Below, piece after piece: positions 1 through 7,834 of a stretch of 35,200 nucleotides of DNA. Position numbers and translations under genes: made by a program. Within the stretch, counting starts at the first letter, position 1. Every line of letters begins with the position of its first letter. Source of the stretch: Lachnospiraceae bacterium (GTDB lineage: Bacteria; Bacillota; Clostridia; Lachnospirales; Lachnospiraceae); contig JAILEN010000097.1 in the NCBI GenBank assembly GCA_024687655.1, forward strand, positions 1-35,200, written 5' to 3'. The notes beneath the pieces are model-generated. The model saw only the letters and a list, made by a program, of their open reading frames with translations. It was not told the DNA's origin and made no database searches.

Positions 1-343
1 TGTAGAGATTGATGATCTCCGACTGGGATATGCGGATGAACCTCTCGGGATTCAGGTCCTCCTCAAGATTGCTCAGAGACTTTTTTATACTGTAGGATGC
101 ATCATCCGTCTGGATGATCACCTTGCGTCCCACGATATGCGCCCTGAAGATGTCACGCTGTGATATAAGGATCAGGGTGTCGTTGTCATATCCCGCTATC
201 TGGGGATAATCATTTTCGGAGGCGTTTTCGATAGCATATATTATGTTTTCCACCTGTTTTGTCTGAGCCCGTGTTTCAATGGTCACCTTGGGATCCACAT
301 ATTCCTCATCGATAACAACCTCAATGTCAACCATATTTTTCAT
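1..343 (-). CDS. LytTR-family DNA-binding regulator (3' end cut by window edge)
   Basis: About 114 residues are visible, beginning MKNMVDIEVVIDEEYVDPKV. The pattern fits stand-alone LytTR transcription factors: an N-terminal strand with E-EYVDP, a middle stretch like QVENIIYAIEN, then the LytTR DNA-binding core with the IAGYDNDTLILISQRDIFR strand and a final FIRISQSEIINL motif where recognition residues lie. Such small proteins bind direct repeats upstream of their own genes and of membrane or bacteriocin genes. The start is ATG at 343 with an AGGATGG-like ribosome site; an in-frame ATG nine bases on is the alternative. The gene is divergent from rpsF and has its own promoter. Family call is from motif memory; the target genes are unknown. 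Confidence 0.8.
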   Translation of the reverse strand, partial: MKNMVDIEVVIDEEYVDPKVTIETRAQTKQVENIIYAIENASENDYPQIAGYDNDTLILISQRDIFRAHIVGRKVIIQTDDASYSIKKSLSNLEEDLNPERFIRISQSEIINLY

Positions 344-375
344 AGGTTCACCATCCTTGTTGCTTACGGAAAGAT

Positions 376-404
376 ATTTTAACATAAGAGAGGATTCTGT
401 GCAA
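376..404 (-). promoter_or_regulatory. Putative sigma-A promoter for the LytTR gene
   Basis: On the minus strand, TTGCAC (399-404) and TAAAAT (376-381) are separated by 17 bases. It lies about 33 bases upstream of the LytTR start codon, giving a short leader. Confidence 0.6.
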
Positions 405-472
405 ATATATGTTTATTCGGACATTATGTGATCAACGGGATATTAAAAATGGTTAACTTTTTGATTTTCCTC

Positions 473-501
473 TTGAAAATCCCCAAAAACCGTGGTAGAA
501 T
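473..501 (+). promoter_or_regulatory. Putative sigma-A promoter for rpsF-ssb-rpsR
   Basis: TTGAAA (473-478) and TAGAAT (496-501) have a 17-base spacer. The predicted start near 508 leaves a leader of about 100 bases before rpsF, longer than ribosome binding requires. That leader contains a hairpin at 549-563 (GGCGA/TCGCC) followed by a CCG-containing, G-rich stretch. Confidence 0.7.
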
Positions 502-607
502 AACAACTCGTGGTATATAAATATATCCTTGCTTCCTGTGTATAATGAGGCGATGATGTCGCCGCTATCCGAGGCAGGAGGCCAATAGACCAAAAGGAGG
601 TAGAGAA

Positions 608-898
608 ATGAACAAGTATGAATTAGCACTCATCGTGAATGCTAAGATCGAAGACGATGCTCGTGCCGCCACAGTAGAAAAGGCAAAGGGTTACATTACC
701 CGTTTCGGTGGCACCGTGTCTGAGGTCGAGGAGTGGGGCAAGAAAAAACTTGCTTACGAGATCCAGAAGATGGACGAGGGCTTTTATTACTTCATTCAGT
801 TCGAAGCAGCGCCCGAAGCACCCGCTGAGATCGAGGGCCGTGTCCGCATTATGGACAATCTTCTTCGTTTCCTGATCGTTCGCAAGGATGAGGACTAA
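608..898 (+). CDS. rpsF: 30S ribosomal protein S6
   Basis: This 96-residue protein begins MNKYELALIVNAKIEDDARA, the canonical bS6 fold start, and contains the conserved EEWGKKKLAYEIQKMDEGFYY segment in two overlapping motifs (GKKKLAYEI and GFYYFIQFEA), then the I-RFLIVR end typical of bS6. It binds the central domain of 16S rRNA together with S18, whose gene is two places downstream. The AAGGAGG ribosome site sits six bases before the ATG. It is first in a rpsF-ssb-rpsR operon, the standard bacterial order. Length and motifs are normal, so the call is firm. Confidence 0.97.
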   Translation: MNKYELALIVNAKIEDDARAATVEKAKGYITRFGGTVSEVEEWGKKKLAYEIQKMDEGFYYFIQFEAAPEAPAEIEGRVRIMDNLLRFLIVRKDED

Positions 899-928
899 TG
901 TAGAGCATTAGAATAGGAGAACGAACGT

Positions 929-1366
929 ATGAATAAAGTAATACTTATGGGCAGACTCACGCGCGACCCCGAGGTTCGCTACGGCGGAGCCAATAACACG
1001 GCCATCGCAAAGATTTCACTTGCAGTGGATCGCAGATTCAAGCGTGAGGGACAGCCCGAGGCAGATTTCTTCAACTGCACCGCCTTCGGTAAGACCGGAG
1101 AGTTTGTTGAGAAGTATCTGCGCAAGGGGACCAAGGTTGTCTTAGACGGAGAACTCCAGAACGACAATTATGAGAAGGACGGCGTCAAGCATTACAGCAC
1201 CCAGATCATAATCAATACCATCGAGTTTGCCGAGAGCAAAAAGGCAGCAGAGGGCAATGGTTCTTTCATTCCCTCAGGCGATGGACAGCCGCTTCCCCCT
1301 TCTGATGCAGGAGATGATTTCATGAACATTCCCGAGATATCAGGAGATGATAAGGTTCCGTTTTAA
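929..1366 (+). CDS. ssb: Single-stranded DNA-binding protein
   Basis: The protein has 145 residues with an OB-fold SSB domain over roughly residues 1-105: MNKVILMGRLTRDPEVR at the start, then SLAVDRRFKREG, FFNCTAFGKTGEFVEKYLRKG and VVLDGELQND. A glycine, serine and proline rich linker follows, ending in the acidic tip SGDDKVPF, a form of the DDDIPF tail that recruits replication and repair partners. Its place between rpsF and rpsR is the conserved Firmicute arrangement. GGAG lies eight bases before the ATG. Nothing unusual is seen. Confidence 0.97.
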   Translation: MNKVILMGRLTRDPEVRYGGANNTAIAKISLAVDRRFKREGQPEADFFNCTAFGKTGEFVEKYLRKGTKVVLDGELQNDNYEKDGVKHYSTQIIINTIEFAESKKAAEGNGSFIPSGDGQPLPPSDAGDDFMNIPEISGDDKVPF

Positions 1367-1405
1367 ACAGGATTGATTTCGTTTTTGTTTTAGGAGGAAA
1401 GAATA

Positions 1406-1657
1406 ATGGCTTTTAATAAATCATCAGACGGTCAGCGTAGGAGACCGGTTCGCAGAAGAAAAAAGGTTTGTGTTTTCTGTGGTAAGGACAGTGTTATCGA
1501 TTACAAGGATCAGGCAAAGCTTTCCAAGTACATCTCTGAGAGAGGTAAGATCCTTCCCCGTCGTATCACAGGCAACTGCGCTAAGCACCAGAGAGCTCTG
1601 ACAGTAGCCATCAAGCGTGCTCGTCATCTTGCACTTATGCCTTACGTGATCGACTGA
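1406..1657 (+). CDS. rpsR: 30S ribosomal protein S18 (zinc-type)
   Basis: The protein has 83 residues, with the basic N-terminus [20 protein letters not shown] and the signature [20 protein letters not shown]. It keeps CVFC plus a later CAKH, so this looks like the zinc-binding (C+) form of bS18. Partner of S6 on the 30S platform. An AGGAGG site precedes the ATG. It is the last gene of its operon and is followed within 16 bases by a strong intrinsic terminator. Confidence 0.97.
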   Translation: MAFNKSSDGQRRRPVRRRKKVCVFCGKDSVIDYKDQAKLSKYISERGKILPRRITGNCAKHQRALTVAIKRARHLALMPYVID

Positions 1658-1672
1658 TCATAGTGATTTTAT

Positions 1673-1698
1673 GGCCGTCCGAAAGGACGGCCTTTTTT
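1673..1698 (+). terminator. Intrinsic terminator after rpsR
   Basis: Perfect 8-bp stem GGCCGTCC / GGACGGCC closing a GAAA tetraloop, followed by six T. It ends the ribosomal-protein operon. Confidence 0.95.
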
Positions 1699-1701
1699 GT
1701 G

Positions 1702-1730
1702 TTGAAAAATCGGAACAATACTATTATAAT
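1702..1730 (+). promoter_or_regulatory. Promoter for the zinc-ribbon gene
   Basis: TTGAAA (1702-1707), a 17-base spacer, then the consensus TATAAT (1725-1730). It sits directly after the rpsR terminator. The predicted start near 1737 gives a leader of about 115 bases that contains a repeat-like element. Confidence 0.8.
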
Positions 1731-1754
1731 ATTTTCTGTACCTGTTCATAGAAA

Positions 1755-1816
1755 AGATTCTTCGGACAGTTGCCGGCATGTGAAGCATGTCAGCTTCAGA
1801 AGTCCTCGGAATGACA
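1755..1816 (+). repeat. Divergent copy of the window's short palindromic repeat in a 5' leader
   Basis: The ends match the reverse form of the repeat seen elsewhere (AGATTCTTCGG at the left, CTCGGAATGACA at the right), but the middle is about 35 bases longer and holds its own hairpin GAAGC...GCTTC. A GGATCC follows at 1831-1836 upstream of the ribosome site. It lies wholly within the predicted leader of the zinc-ribbon gene. Confidence 0.5.
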
Positions 1817-1851
1817 TGGCAGATCATAAGGATCCCAGAGGGAGGCAAGGT

Positions 1852-2271
1852 ATGGATTTTTTCGATAAATTAGGTGACAGGCTCATAGAGGTGGGCAGAG
1901 AGGTTTCCGACAGGGCCAGGGATGTTTCCGATTCCACCAAGATGCAGTACGAGATCCGCAGGAAAAAGCAGGAGCTGGATGAGATATACAAGGATCTCGG
2001 CAGGAAGTACTACGAGGATAACAAGGACTCCGCTGATGATCAGATCACAGCCATCAGAGAGACCCTGGCAGAGATAGAGGAGATGGAGGTCAAGGTAGCC
2101 GGCTTTAAGGGCGGCAGACGCTGCAACAAGTGCGGTGCGGTGGTACCCATGGACTCCGGTTATTGCAACAAGTGCGGAGCCAAGCTGGATGACAGCATCT
2201 TTGAGGACGAGTCAGAGGATGCTAAAAAGGCTGAGGATACAGAGGAGACCGAAGAGGTCACAGAGGATTAG
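1852..2271 (+). CDS. Zinc-ribbon protein with an N-terminal coiled coil
   Basis: A 139-residue protein from ATG 1852, which has GGGAGG eight bases upstream; the reading frame stays open further upstream, but that part includes the repeat and promoter and has no ribosome site. Residues 1-85 are strongly helical and charged (DKLGDRLIEVGREVSDRA, YEIRRKKQELDEIYKDLGRKYY). A double CxxC zinc ribbon follows, CNKCGAVVPMDSGYCNKCGA, and the tail is very acidic. Similar small proteins are common in Clostridia and have no settled function. It has its own promoter and terminator, so it is probably monocistronic. Confidence 0.75.
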   Translation: MDFFDKLGDRLIEVGREVSDRARDVSDSTKMQYEIRRKKQELDEIYKDLGRKYYEDNKDSADDQITAIRETLAEIEEMEVKVAGFKGGRRCNKCGAVVPMDSGYCNKCGAKLDDSIFEDESEDAKKAEDTEETEEVTED

Positions 2272-2278
2272 ATTTTCT

Positions 2279-2324
2279 GCATACTGTCCGGAGTTTTCCA
2301 TTTCTTTTCGGGCAGTGTGCTTTT
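2279..2324 (+). terminator. Terminator-like hairpin after the zinc-ribbon gene
   Basis: A 12-bp stem (GCATACTGTCCG with CGGGCAGTGTGC, two T-G pairs) and a 17-base loop, followed by TTTTA. It ends just two bases before the tRNA, so it may also take part in tRNA 5' processing or transcript partition. Confidence 0.75.
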
Positions 2325-2326
2325 AT

Positions 2327-2399
2327 GGGGCATTAGCGCAGTTGGGAGCGCATCACACTGGCAGTGTGGGGGTCACGGGTTCAAGTCCCGTATGCTCCA
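2327..2399 (+). tRNA. tRNA-Ala(GGC)
   Basis: The 73-base cloverleaf has acceptor stem GGGGCAT/ATGCTCC, D-stem GCGC/GCGC, anticodon stem TCACA/TGTGG with loop CTGGCAG (anticodon GGC, reads GCC/GCU alanine codons), and T-arm ACGGG TTCAAGT CCCGT. CCA is not encoded. No promoter is apparent between the upstream hairpin and the tRNA, and metG starts 30 bases downstream on the same strand. A T-rich run follows the tRNA. Confidence 0.95.
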
Positions 2400-2429
2400 T
2401 TTTTTATTTTTTAAAGGAGATTTTTTTGC

Positions 2430-4475
2430 ATGACTACAAAAGGCAAATATTACATCACTACAGCGATCACATATACCTCGGGTAAGCCCCATATCGGCAA
2501 TACCTACGAGATCATCCTGGCGGACGCCATCGCCCGGTTCAAGAGAAAAGAGGGCTACGATGTGCGCTTCCAGACGGGAACTGATGAGCATGGACAGAAA
2601 ATAGAGACCCGGGCCATCGAGGCAGGCACCACTCCCAAGGGCTTTGTGGACGAGGTATCCACCGAGGTAAAGCGCCTCTGGGATCTTTGTGATACCTCCT
2701 ACGACCGTTTTATCAGGACCACGGACGCGGATCATGAGCGTCAGGTCCAGAAGATATTCAAAAAACTCTATGATCAGGGAGATATCTACAAGGGCTCCTA
2801 TTCAGGCATATATTGTACCGAGTGCGAGGCCTTTTATACCGAGTCCCAGCTTTCCGAGGGCAAGTGCCCCGTATGCGGAGGGGACGTCCATCCCATGGAG
2901 GAGGAGGCGTACTTTTTCAAGATGAGCAAGTATGCACCGGCCCTCATCGATCATATCAATTCACACCCGGAGTTCATCCAGCCTGTTTCCAGAAAAAATG
3001 AGATGATGAACAACTTCCTGCTCCCGGGCCTTCAGGATCTGTGTGTATCCAGAAGCTCCTTTAAGTGGGGCATTCCGGTGGACTTCGACGACAAGCATGT
3101 GGTATATGTGTGGCTTGATGCCCTGACCAACTACATCACCGGCATCGGCTATGACGGTGACGGCAACCACAGCGATATGTATAAAAAGTACTGGCCTGCG
3201 GACCTTCACCTCATAGGCAAGGACATCGTCAGGTTCCATACCATATACTGGCCCATCTTTTTGATGGCTCTTGGCGAGCCTCTTCCCAGGCAGGTATTCG
3301 GCCATCCCTGGCTTTTGCAGGGCGGAGAAAAGATGTCCAAGTCCAAGGGCAACGTGATCTATGCCGATGATATGGCAGAGCTTTTCGGAGTGGATGCGGT
3401 CAGATACTTCTGTATCCATGAGATGCCCTTTGACAACGATGGTGTCATCACCTGGGAGATCCTGACCGAGAGGTACAATTCCGATCTCGCCAACACCCTG
3501 GGCAACCTGGTTTCCCGCACCATCGCCATGGAGAAAAAGTATTTCGGCGGCGTGGTGAAAAATCCGGGAGTTTCAGAGCCGGTGGACGAGGATCTGAAGT
3601 CTGTGGTGCTGGGAGTTCTTCCCGCAGTTTTAGATAAGATGGAGACCCTCCATGTGGCAGATGCACTGACTGAGGTTTTCAAGGCCTATAAGCGCCTTAA
3701 CAAATACATTGATGAGACGGAGCCCTGGGTTTTGGCCAAGGACGAGAGCAAGTCCGACAGGCTGGCTACCGTACTTTACAATCTGATCGAGGGCATCACC
3801 ATTGCCACCTCGGTGCTCTATCCCTTCCTTCCCAGGACAGCGGATGCCATAGCCGATGAGCTTGCCACCTCATTACGTGAGTTTGATGATCTGGCCACCT
3901 TCGGTCTCTATCCCGACGGTAACCAGCTGCCTGAGGACACGCCCATCCTCTTTGCAAGGGCGGATGTCAACGAGATCCTTAAGAAAACAGAGGAGATCAC
4001 CGCAAAGCAGAGAGAGGAGTTTTTGGCTTCCCAAAAGACTGCCAGAAAAAATCTGGTGGCAGCAGGCAAGATGTCTGCCGAGGAGGCAGCCAGACTTGAT
4101 GCAGCCGAGGGTGGCGCAGATGAGCCGGGCATTGATGTGGAAGCAAAGCCCGAGATCAGTTTTGACGACTTTGGCAGGATGCAGTTCCAGGTGGGCGTGA
4201 TAAAAAGCTGTGAGGCTGTTGAGAAGTCCAAAAAACTGCTCTGCTCACAGGTTCAGGTGGGCTCTAAGACGCTGCAGATAGTTTCCGGTATCAGGAAGAG
4301 CTATTCACCGGAGGAGATGATGGGCAAGCGTGTCATGGTGCTTACCAACCTTGCTCCCGCCAAGCTGGCAGGAGTTCTTTCCGAGGGTATGCTTTTATGT
4401 GCCGAGGACGCTGACGGTAATCTTACCCTTATGACACCGGAGCGGGATATGCCCTCCGGAGCGGAGATCTGCTGA
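2430..4475 (+). CDS. metG: Methionyl-tRNA synthetase with C-terminal tRNA-binding domain
   Basis: Charges tRNA-Met in the cytoplasm. The 681 residues include the class I HIGN motif (H21-N24), a zinc knuckle with four cysteines at 129, 132, 146 and 149, and the KMSKS loop at 301-305. The anticodon-binding helical domain follows at roughly 360-520, then a charged linker, and a Trbp111-like OB domain in the last 110 residues (FQVGVIKSCEAVEKSKKLL, VSGIRKSYSPEEMMGKRVMV). Length matches the dimeric long form of Firmicutes. AAAGGAG precedes the ATG by ten bases. It follows tRNA-Ala closely and overlaps tatD by one base (TGATG), so metG-tatD-rsmA are probably cotranslated. Confidence 0.97.
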   Translation: MTTKGKYYITTAITYTSGKPHIGNTYEIILADAIARFKRKEGYDVRFQTGTDEHGQKIETRAIEAGTTPKGFVDEVSTEVKRLWDLCDTSYDRFIRTTDADHERQVQKIFKKLYDQGDIYKGSYSGIYCTECEAFYTESQLSEGKCPVCGGDVHPMEEEAYFFKMSKYAPALIDHINSHPEFIQPVSRKNEMMNNFLLPGLQDLCVSRSSFKWGIPVDFDDKHVVYVWLDALTNYITGIGYDGDGNHSDMYKKYWPADLHLIGKDIVRFHTIYWPIFLMALGEPLPRQVFGHPWLLQGGEKMSKSKGNVIYADDMAELFGVDAVRYFCIHEMPFDNDGVITWEILTERYNSDLANTLGNLVSRTIAMEKKYFGGVVKNPGVSEPVDEDLKSVVLGVLPAVLDKMETLHVADALTEVFKAYKRLNKYIDETEPWVLAKDESKSDRLATVLYNLIEGITIATSVLYPFLPRTADAIADELATSLREFDDLATFGLYPDGNQLPEDTPILFARADVNEILKKTEEITAKQREEFLASQKTARKNLVAAGKMSAEEAARLDAAEGGADEPGIDVEAKPEISFDDFGRMQFQVGVIKSCEAVEKSKKLLCSQVQVGSKTLQIVSGIRKSYSPEEMMGKRVMVLTNLAPAKLAGVLSEGMLLCAEDADGNLTLMTPERDMPSGAEIC

Positions 4476-5275
4476 TGATATTTGAGAGTCATGCGCATTA
4501 TGAAGACAGGAAGTTCGATTCGGATCGGGTCGAACTTCTTTCTATGATGAAAAAAAAGAATATAGGCACCATAATCAACGTGGGAACCACCCTGGAGCTG
4601 TCCCGTGCCAGTATCGATCTGGCCCATGAGTATGATTTCATCTATGCTGCCGTGGGGGTACATCCCGGTGATATAGAATGTCTGGAAGAGACGCCCGACG
4701 GACTGGAACAGCTGAGGGCCATGGCTGAGTCCGAGAAAAAGGTGGTAGCCATAGGCGAGATAGGGCTGGACTTTTACTGGGAAAAGGATGAGGCGGTCAG
4801 GGAGAGGCAGAGGTACTGGTTCCTGCAGCAGCTGGATCTGGCAAGGCAGGTGGATCTGCCGGTCATCATCCACAGCCGGGATGCCAACGAGGAGACCTAT
4901 AACATCATGAAGGAGGCTGCCGCACAGGGCACCCATGGTGTGATCCACTGCTATTCCGGATCCCCGGAGATGGCTGAGCAGTATGTGAAGCTGGGATATT
5001 ACATCGGCATTGGAGGAGTGGTTACCTTTAAAAACGGAAAAAAGCTGAAGGAGACGGCGAAGAGGGTACCTCTTGAAAATATCCTGGTGGAGACGGATGC
5101 TCCCTATATGGCGCCGGAGCCCTTTAGGGGAGAGAGGAACGATTCCACTTTTTTACCCTATGTGATCAAGCAGATATCCGAGCTTCGGGAGATGACCGTG
5201 GATGAGGTCATGGAGGTCACCAGAGAAAACGGCAGGCGGCTTTTTAACATTACCGCAGACGACAGAAGGGCATGA
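4475..5275 (+). CDS. tatD: TatD-family metal-dependent deoxyribonuclease
   Basis: The 266 residues carry the TIM-barrel metallohydrolase motifs of TatD: an N-terminal HAH (SHAHYED), GEIGLDFYW, HSRDANEET, HCYSGS and VETDAPYMAPEPFRGERN. TatD proteins are Mg-dependent 3'-exonucleases or general DNases. Its start overlaps the metG stop by one base. In many Firmicutes the order is tatD, then rnmV (RNase M5), then rsmA; here rsmA starts three bases after tatD and rnmV is missing from this position. Confidence 0.93.
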   Translation: MIFESHAHYEDRKFDSDRVELLSMMKKKNIGTIINVGTTLELSRASIDLAHEYDFIYAAVGVHPGDIECLEETPDGLEQLRAMAESEKKVVAIGEIGLDFYWEKDEAVRERQRYWFLQQLDLARQVDLPVIIHSRDANEETYNIMKEAAAQGTHGVIHCYSGSPEMAEQYVKLGYYIGIGGVVTFKNGKKLKETAKRVPLENILVETDAPYMAPEPFRGERNDSTFLPYVIKQISELREMTVDEVMEVTRENGRRLFNITADDRRA

Positions 5276-5278
5276 TAT

Positions 5279-6154
5279 ATGTCGGAAATACGTATAGCCA
5301 ATCCCGTCAGGACCGCAGGGATCCTGAGACGGCACGGGCTTTTTGCAAAAAAGAAATACGGACAGAACTTCCTGATAGATGAGGGGATACTCTCTGAGAT
5401 CGTTGAAGCTTCGGGAGTGGACAGCGGGGATCTGGCAGTTGAGATAGGTCCCGGCATCGGAGCCATGACCGAGTTTTTATGCGAGAGGGCAGGGCAGGTT
5501 CTGGCCATCGAGATAGATGAGCGGCTGATACCCGTACTGGAGGAGACCCTGGCCCGCTTTGACAATCTTACGGTCATTAATGCCGACGTCTTAAAGACCG
5601 ACATAGGGGCCTGGGCCAATGAAAATGCCCCGGGCAAAAGGATAAGGGTTGTGGCCAATCTCCCCTATTACATCACCACCCCCATTCTCATGGCTCTTTT
5701 GGAGGGGGATGCTCCCATAGCCTCCATTACTGTCATGGTGCAAAAAGAGGTGGCTGAGCGGATGATCAGCGATCCCGGGACCAAGGATTACGGGGCCCTG
5801 TCCCTGGCTGTCCAGTATTACGCCGATCCCCGCATAGTGACAGAGGTACCGGCGGAGGCCTTTGATCCCAGACCGGGGGTGGAGTCTGCGGTCATTACAC
5901 TGGAAAAATACGAGGCTCCTCCGGTGGATGTGCCGGATGAAAAGCTGCTTTTCGATATAATCAGAGCGTCCTTCTCCCAGAGGAGAAAGACCCTGGCCAA
6001 CGGCCTGGGCAACAGTCCCGATATCCCACTCGGCAAGGAGGAGATAACCGGGGTGATCACGGACTGTGGCTGGGATGAGCGCATCCGTGGTGAGATACTG
6101 ACACTTTCGGAGTTTGCGAAATTGACACAGATGATATATACTAAACTAGGTTAA
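5279..6154 (+). CDS. rsmA: 16S rRNA dimethyladenosine transferase
   Basis: This 291-residue SAM methyltransferase dimethylates the two adjacent adenines at the 3' end of 16S rRNA. Visible motifs are KKKYGQNFLIDEGIL, the SAM-binding AVEIGPGIGAMTE, AIEIDERLIPVL and the catalytic VANLPYYITTP, with a C-terminal helical domain including SFSQRRKTLANGL. The ATG lies three bases after the tatD stop, with AGAAGGG upstream inside tatD. Loss of this enzyme typically gives kasugamycin resistance. Normal length. Confidence 0.96.
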   Translation: MSEIRIANPVRTAGILRRHGLFAKKKYGQNFLIDEGILSEIVEASGVDSGDLAVEIGPGIGAMTEFLCERAGQVLAIEIDERLIPVLEETLARFDNLTVINADVLKTDIGAWANENAPGKRIRVVANLPYYITTPILMALLEGDAPIASITVMVQKEVAERMISDPGTKDYGALSLAVQYYADPRIVTEVPAEAFDPRPGVESAVITLEKYEAPPVDVPDEKLLFDIIRASFSQRRKTLANGLGNSPDIPLGKEEITGVITDCGWDERIRGEILTLSEFAKLTQMIYTKLG

Positions 6155-6178
6155 TCAGAGGATCCCAAAGGAATACTT

Positions 6179-7834
6179 ATGGACATAAGTAAATACGATA
6201 ACAGCATACAGCGTCTGATCATTGACATGCAGGACAGCCGCGGCAAGGACCCGCGGATGTCTATTTCCTGTGGAAAAAAGCTTCTGGAGATCGGCATGGA
6301 CAGATCCGAGCCCGAGCTCATCGGTTTTGCCCGTTTTTCACTGGGAGAGACCTACTATCTGATGAACGACATAGAGGATTTCTATCGCGAGATGACTCTG
6401 TGCATGGAGCCCCTTGAAAAGATAGGCGAGTGGGGGTATCTGACCATGGCCAACAATATGCTTGGCATCATGTCTCTAAACCGCGGCAATGCACCCCTGG
6501 CCATGGACTACTATATGGAGGCTTTAAACTATTGCTATGACTACAGCCTTCCCGATCTGGAATTTTTGGTACATATGAATCTGGCCGCCCTGTATCTGGA
6601 TATTTCCGATGCACAAAATGCGGTGTTCTATTATGAAAAGGGCCGCCAGTATCTCAAGAACCACAGGGATATCGACGGATATATCGAGAGCCTGACAGCT
6701 GATTGTGTGGGGCTGGGCAAATCCTACCTTTTGATGGATGACCTGGACAGATCCGCGGAATATGACCATATTTTGGAAAATGACTGCATTCCAAATGTTC
6801 ATGAGCTGGAGAAGCTGGTCATCTATACCTTCAGGGCCGGCCTCTACCACAAATCCGGCAGGAATGAGGAATGCAGGGACTGCATCAACACCATCAGGGA
6901 GCATTTTATGCATGATCTTCCCGTGATGGATATTTTTGACGATATATATGATTTTCTCAAGCTCCTTATGGAGATGGAGGAATACGACACTTTTACATAT
7001 ATCCTGGACCATATGGAGCAGCCCATCGCCACTACGGGTATCAAGAACCTGCAGAAAAAGCTTCTGACACTGAGGATGAAGTACTACAAGGCCATGGGTA
7101 TGGATGAACAATACCAAAAAAGCAGTGTGGAGTACTTTGAGCTGTCCCAGGTTTTGGAGAGGGAAAACGATCTGATGGTTTCCGATACCATCGCACTTCG
7201 GACCCGCTACAACGACCTGACCCTTTTTACCAATGAGGTCCAGCGTGAGAACGAAGTGCTTCTTAAGCGTTCGGAGACAGACGCCCTTACAGGCATGTAC
7301 AACAGACAAAAGCTCAATTCCTTCGGAGACGCCGCATTCGAGCGGGCCAGGAAAAACGGGACCGGCTTTGCTGTTGAGATACTGGATATCGACTATTTCA
7401 AGGAATACAACGACAATTACGGACATCAGGCCGGCGACCGCTGCATCAGATTTGTGGCGGATACCATTATGTCATTAAAGCAGCATCCCGGGGTTTTCTG
7501 CTCCAGGTACGGCGGAGACGAGTTTGTGCTGATATACGAGAACTATTCTGACAGGGAAGTATTCGGCATGGCCAGGGAGCTCAAGGAAAAAATATTAAAA
7601 ACCGCCTATGAGCACAAGTATTCCAAGGTTGCTCTCGGGGTGGTGACCATTTCACAGGGGATCTTTTGGGGAGTGCCTCAGAAGGGACACTCACTCTGGA
7701 ATTATCTGCACTCTGCAGACAACAATCTCTACAAGGTCAAGAAAAAATCCAGAAACAGCATATTGTTAAGCCACTCTTCAGATGCTCCCGACATCGATAC
7801 TGCCGAGAGCAGCGACATGATGATCGATGAGTAA
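6179..7834 (+). CDS. Diguanylate cyclase with N-terminal TPR-like repeats
   Basis: A soluble 551-residue protein without membrane segments. Residues 1 to about 350 are helical pairs reminiscent of TPR units, as found in regulatory proteins that sense partner proteins or peptides. A coiled stretch (about 345-370) leads to a complete GGDEF domain: SETDALTGMYNRQKL, then DIDYFKEYNDNYGHQAGD and the active site YGGDEF with GGDEF at 445-449. No RxxD inhibitory site is seen five residues upstream, so product inhibition may be absent. The likely product is c-di-GMP. AAAGGAA precedes the ATG. Its last eight bases overlap the next gene, suggesting translational coupling to the GTPase-nuclease fusion. 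Confidence 0.88.
   Translation: MDISKYDNSIQRLIIDMQDSRGKDPRMSISCGKKLLEIGMDRSEPELIGFARFSLGETYYLMNDIEDFYREMTLCMEPLEKIGEWGYLTMANNMLGIMSLNRGNAPLAMDYYMEALNYCYDYSLPDLEFLVHMNLAALYLDISDAQNAVFYYEKGRQYLKNHRDIDGYIESLTADCVGLGKSYLLMDDLDRSAEYDHILENDCIPNVHELEKLVIYTFRAGLYHKSGRNEECRDCINTIREHFMHDLPVMDIFDDIYDFLKLLMEMEEYDTFTYILDHMEQPIATTGIKNLQKKLLTLRMKYYKAMGMDEQYQKSSVEYFELSQVLERENDLMVSDTIALRTRYNDLTLFTNEVQRENEVLLKRSETDALTGMYNRQKLNSFGDAAFERARKNGTGFAVEILDIDYFKEYNDNYGHQAGDRCIRFVADTIMSLKQHPGVFCSRYGGDEFVLIYENYSDREVFGMARELKEKILKTAYEHKYSKVALGVVTISQGIFWGVPQKGHSLWNYLHSADNNLYKVKKKSRNSILLSHSSDAPDIDTAESSDMMIDE

Noticed and set aside
1663-1851. N-terminal extension of the zinc-ribbon protein
   Set aside because: It would start upstream of the rpsR terminator and run through the promoter and the repeat.
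6122-6160. Promoter TTGACA with TAAACT before the GGDEF gene
   Set aside because: The spacer would be only 14 bases; transcription from the metG operon is a simpler explanation.
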